Assembly (NCBI GenBank): GCA_033398695.1
Contig: JAWKAU010000239.1
Location: 114,001 to 178,000, forward strand
Direction of reading: 5' to 3'
Length of the DNA: 64,000 nt
DNA from: Orobanche coerulescens
Taxonomy: Eukaryota > Streptophyta > Magnoliopsida > Lamiales > Orobanchaceae
Position 1 is the stretch's first letter. Every line of letters starts with the position of its first letter. Both the position numbers and the translations under genes were made by a program. The notes beneath the pieces were generated by a model, which ran no database searches, was not told the origin of the DNA, and saw only the letters and a list, made by a program, of their open reading frames with translations. Shown here piece after piece: positions 59,755 through 64,000 of this stretch.

Positions 59755-60135
59755 TCGTCAATCGATGACAATGATACCACGAATGATTGAACATTTCGAT
59801 TGCCCTAGAATGGTCAATTGATAAAAAGAGATACCAATAATGATTGAACAACTCGATTGCCTTAGAATGGCCAATCGATGAAGATGATACAATGAATTTT
59901 TTAATAACTCGATTGCCTTTGAAAGGACAATCGGCGAAAATAATACAATGAATGATTGAATAACTCGATTGCCTTAGAAAGGCCAATCGATGAAAATGAT
60001 ACAATGAATGATTGAATGACTCGATTGTCTTAGAAAAGCCAATCGATGGAAATGATATAAGGAATGATCAATAACTCGATTGCCTTAGAAAGGCCAATCG
60101 ATGAAAATGATATAATGAATGATTGAATAGTTCGA
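59755..60135. repeat. 56 bp minisatellite between protease and reverse transcriptase of C
   Basis: About six to seven copies of the same unit as in B, at the homologous place, with slightly more variation (for example GACAATCGGCG near 59927). Confidence 0.92.
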
Positions 60136-61130
60136 TTGGAATTTCTTCGCTTCCGCCATAATAAAAATTCTCTTGGAACAACGGGGATTACTTCTCAAGC
60201 ACACATTCGACAACCAACGACGGAAAGATAGCGACTAAACGCTAACAAACACTGAGGATAGTATCGAGACGATCAAACCAACTAATACCGAAAATTACAT
60301 CGTCCTAAGATAAATTCACCACGATTAGATCCATCAACCAATCGCGGTCATTAAGTAGGACTATACCGAAATAAGTCTATTCAAGCATGATTCGAAAATG
60401 AATGAATGCGGTGTACCGGATCAAAAGGTACACACAAGTTGAAATAAAATTACGAGTATACGAAATCGTTCGGACCACCGGATCGTCGATCCTCCTCATC
60501 ATATGAATGCAGGACTTGCTGGTCCCCGAACCGTACGCTCCGTCGATAAATACGAGCTCCAACTCTATTTGCTTCCATTGTCTTAAACGACGATGACAAG
60601 GCGATCGATTCAAACGCTGGTTGCTTCGGGGCCTGAGATGCCGCCGGAGCCGACTTGGAGTCCTTTCGGCAAAAACGGGCCTTATGCCCGGAATTCCCAC
60701 AATTATGACATGTGATAGACGGCGTCGTACCTAATCTTGAAATGGCCCGGCGCCCCACGGTTGAAACAGATGATGGCCGAAGGCTGCTCGGGACCGAGAT
60801 CCCGTAGGATTAGGCGCCGTAGGAGATCGCTCGAAACGATAAGACTCACACGAGGCTTCTTGAAGGTTGATTGACCGCCTTCGGATAGATTACGCCGTTG
60901 ATTTCCTGTTGACATATGCGGGATCCGCTCGGCAATTTCCTTAGCAATGGCTCGTGCGGAGAGTTCGCTCGATTAATCCGGCAGTGGCGCAATGATGATT
61001 GAGCAATCGCATGGGTCATCATGGCTCGCATAAAAGTGAGTGGATCAACCCGTACATCTTCTGATCGAACCGAGTCTGGCACGATTTCCGTGCCCAGTGA
61101 TTATTTCTCGGGTTTCGGTTCGCCGCGCAT
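60136..61130 (-). pseudogene. Element C protease and gag remnants
   Basis: The zinc knuckle CHNCGNSGHKARFC is encoded at about 60669-60710. The basic segment before it is split into three pieces (up to about 61082). The protease motif that reads LLDTGAPHSF in B is damaged at about 60410-60425, where a deletion removes the DTG codons. As in B, the N-terminal part of gag is absent. Confidence 0.8.
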
Positions 61131-61713
61131 GCCTCTCCCCATGCATCCCTTGTGAGTTCTCTCCATACCGGAGTAGGAAGGTCGCATAATGATTATATTT
61201 CCCGCATGATTAGCACGTTATGATTATGTCATGAGATGATGAAAATGAGTATACATGCTCTAACTTAGTGATTATATGAATGATTTCTTGAAGTTACATG
61301 ATTATCGATGAAATTCTTGAAATGATTATCTTGAATAACTTAACAAGATTGATAATATGATCATCCAGTTGACAATGGATAATGAAATGAATTGAGTAAT
61401 TAATGAGTTAACATGATCGTCATGATTATTAACTGAGTAATGAAAAGAATTAAGTGATTAATTAGTTAACATGATCGTTCTAATCACAATGAATGATGAT
61501 GTTTGAGGATTGTTAATTGATGAATGATGAATGAATGACTATTGCGAAATTATACCATGGCGTTAGAAATCTTACGATTCTTCCGGTCGATTGGCTCGGC
61601 ATTTGCACAGTCACACGTGACGCGAAAGTCCAATGATACTAGTCGATGACGATGATTTCAAATGAGTCATGACTCGGAAGGTAGTATTCAAAACCACGCT
61701 CCGATACCAACTC
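61131..61713 (-). other. Element C leader and primer binding site
   Basis: Non-coding. It holds about two copies of the 58 bp leader repeat (61430-61490), the GTCACACGTG block, and the primer site TGGTATCGGAGC on the minus strand at 61698-61709, four bases from the LTR. Confidence 0.85.
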
Positions 61714-64000
61714 TGTAACACCCCAAACTAGGCGGATATTACGGTCTGTGGACCCCGACCAGGACCCACCAGCGAATGAAAAGGATGATTTACACAGGTA
61801 AATGTAGTACCGAACCACATTACAACATCAATTACTCCGATTAGGAGTTTCATACAACACACCTGTGATAAAATAGAATACATGTGTATCTTATGTGACG
61901 ATAAAATACACAACACCGAATGAAACGAGTATTCAAACGGAATGTCTCGGCGGAATAAATAAAGGAAACATAAATGATCAATAAGTGATCAATGCATCGG
62001 GCCCCTTTCTAGTATCACTGACTCCTCGACGTCAAGCATGTTCTCCCGTGCCTTTGCCTTGCCAAGACACGAAAAACAAAATCCCCAAACGGGTCGATTA
62101 TACGAACAACAATCCTCAAGAGTTGAAAATACACAATCATGATTATATCTGAAATTATGAAATATCCTGTCGAAACATACGCAATCAAACATGCTATATG
62201 AATCAACTAACAGTACGGCTCAAAGGGTGGCGCCACACTACGCCCGGGATGGAAATGTGTCCGTGCACAAGCCACCAACGAGTATCGATCGAATACACGT
62301 GTGGTCTTGTACCTAATCAGTCTCACGAAACAATCAATCTCGTGTGCACAGTCCAATGTGAGGCCATCAACCAACACACGACTATAATGTGCCCGACATG
62401 AAAACCCTACACATACCAACCGACACGCCAGTATGACCCGGAATGCCACGATAACAAAAGTGACATCGAAAATGAATAATGACTCACCGAGGTGGAATGG
62501 TAATGAAATAAATGACAGCTCAATGAAAAGGTTGGAACCGTCGTTCCTTATGACTGAAATGATTAATTGATAACAACAAGTTTTGATACGGTTAATATAA
62601 TTATGAATGAGTTATGATTATGAATGAACAACAACAAGAGGGATGAATATCCTTTTAACCGAGTAAGAATTAACTTACACAACACCGATGAAGAATGTCC
62701 GTCCACGAACAACGTCCTAAATGAAGTGTCGGTCGCACGAGCAACCTTAATTCAATACAATTACCGACAATCCGATCAATATACGAATTAAACACGAATA
62801 TAACGAACTCAAAACGTCGATACGATTAAACTAAGTTCATTGGGGCATTATATCGAATACGTTGTATCCAAACTCCGATTGTTTACAATCAAACCTCGAT
62901 ATCCCAATATCAAAATCCCCAAGAAGTGTTTCAAACCAACAAAACATATCCAATACGATCAATAATCCGTTATGAATATCCAAAAATGTGATTATAACAA
63001 CAATTAGTCGAAAATTCCCAATTCCAACTCGATATTCAAAGTGTTCTTGAATAAACCCTCAATAATCCAATGAATCCTTATACAAACTCATAATCATATA
63101 CATATCCCTTCATATATCATGATTATAACGTCCAAAACATCCTATTTCAACACAAAATCGAAGTCCAAAGTGTTGAAGGAATTACCTCTTGATGATCCAA
63201 GTGCTTTAATCCTTAGAACACGCGTTAGATTGATTATCCGGGCTTCACGATCGAAAGGAGATGAAAAAAAATCAAACACCCAAATGATTTGTGAAGGAAA
63301 AACCCTCCCTCAAGCCTTATCTCTCGGTTGAAGGTGAAGAAAAGGAAGAAAAATGGGCTGAAATGCTGAAAAATTGAATTTATAGGGAGTTGATCGCTGC
63401 CGACACGGCCCGTGCCGATCGGCACGGCCGTGTCGCATACCGGCCGACGGTTGGCCGACAGTGACTCGGCCGTGTCCTCGCCGACACGGTCGCGGCGCGA
63501 GGGCCTCCCGACAGATGACCCGTCCGACGGCTTCGGCATGACTCGACCGTGCGAGCGACACGGCCGCGTCTTTGGGCGGTCGGTTACGCTTATCGGGAAG
63601 GGTGCGACTCGCCGCGCTGCACGACACACGGTCGGGTCCTGAGGCAGACACTTCGGCACTTTCCGGACGAGTACGGCACGGGCCGTGTCGGACGACATGG
63701 CCGAGTTCGTTCGGCAGTGATCGGCCAATGAGCGGTTGAGCTAAAACGACCATAACTCTCTCGTCCGGACTCCGATTGACTCACCGTTTGAACCATTGGA
63801 AAGCTAACTCGATGCTCTATAATATTGCAAAGATTTAGAATTTTTGGAGTTACCAAAAATTAATGGTGATCTAACAAAGTCGAACTCATATGAGGAAAGT
63901 TGAAACAATGAACAATAACGATACACCACTCGAAGTTTTTTCGAACGGTGAACACGGTGAATGAATATGATTGGTGAATGATTATAATCGAGTGAATATA
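61714..64000 (-). mobile_element. Element C, right (5') LTR, cut by the window end
   Basis: Nearly identical to 54794-57078. About 68 bp are missing at the window edge. It includes the TATA box (minus strand CCCTATAAATTC, about 63377-63388) and a palindrome array at 63400-63730. Confidence 0.93.
63400..63730. promoter_or_regulatory. GACACGG/CCGTGTC palindrome array, LTR C right copy
   Basis: Near-palindromic sites have centres at 63408, 63427, 63469 and 63489, with further sites up to the CGTGTCGGACGACATGG block near 63680-63700. Differences from the left copy cluster here. Confidence 0.65.

Overview
The window looks like plant nuclear DNA, most likely a eudicot, from heterochromatin of pericentromeric or centromeric type. 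I infer this from a long tandem satellite with a monomer near 200 bp and from nested Ty3/gypsy (chromovirus, Tekay/Del-like) and Ty1/copia LTR retrotransposons. I found no host gene, tRNA, rRNA, telomere repeat or bacterial feature. Almost every base can be assigned to a repeat.

Layout, left to right. 1-1163: end of an LTR of unassigned element X, which cuts into the next element. 1164-7941: element A (minus strand), a gypsy-type element with about 3.5 kb LTRs and a 2.1 kb internal region without gag or pol. 7942-16779: element B (minus), a gypsy element with a recognisable but broken gag-pol, whose left LTR is interrupted by A. 16780-22179: satellite array S1. 22180-31785: complete Ty1/copia element Y (minus), with 1.97 kb LTRs and a perfect 5 bp target duplication inside the satellite. 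31786-40723: satellite S2. 40724-50174: complete non-autonomous element E (plus), with about 3.5 kb LTRs, no coding capacity and a perfect 5 bp target duplication. 50175-54370: satellite S3. 54371-54793: LTR fragment D. 54794-64000: element C (minus), of the same family as B and inserted into D; its right LTR runs off the window.

S1, S2 and S3 were one array before Y and E landed. The satellite is organised in higher-order repeats (13-, 7-, 5- and 2-monomer units), some nearly identical. Insertion order is readable from the nesting: satellite, then B, Y, E and D into it, then A into B and C into D, then X into A.

The most unusual feature is a shared promoter design. In the A, B, C and E LTRs a GC-rich array of short near-palindromes lies directly upstream of the TATA box, in otherwise AT-rich sequence. 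The palindrome differs by family (TTACGGCCGTAA in A and B, TAGCGCACGCTA in E, GACACGG/CCGTGTC in C), but the sites recur at about 20-23 bp with longer gaps near 42 or 52 bp, that is, at roughly whole helical turns. The copia element Y carries the C-type palindrome with the same spacing in its leader.

Elements B and C share an RNase H catalytic Asp-to-Asn change and a 56 bp minisatellite wedged between protease and reverse transcriptase. Their LTR pairs are nonetheless very similar, which suggests a defective family moved in trans. Many small differences between paired LTRs sit at CAG/CTG/CCG sites, so base-calling artefacts at methylated CHG sites are possible, and individual frameshifts should be read with that in mind.
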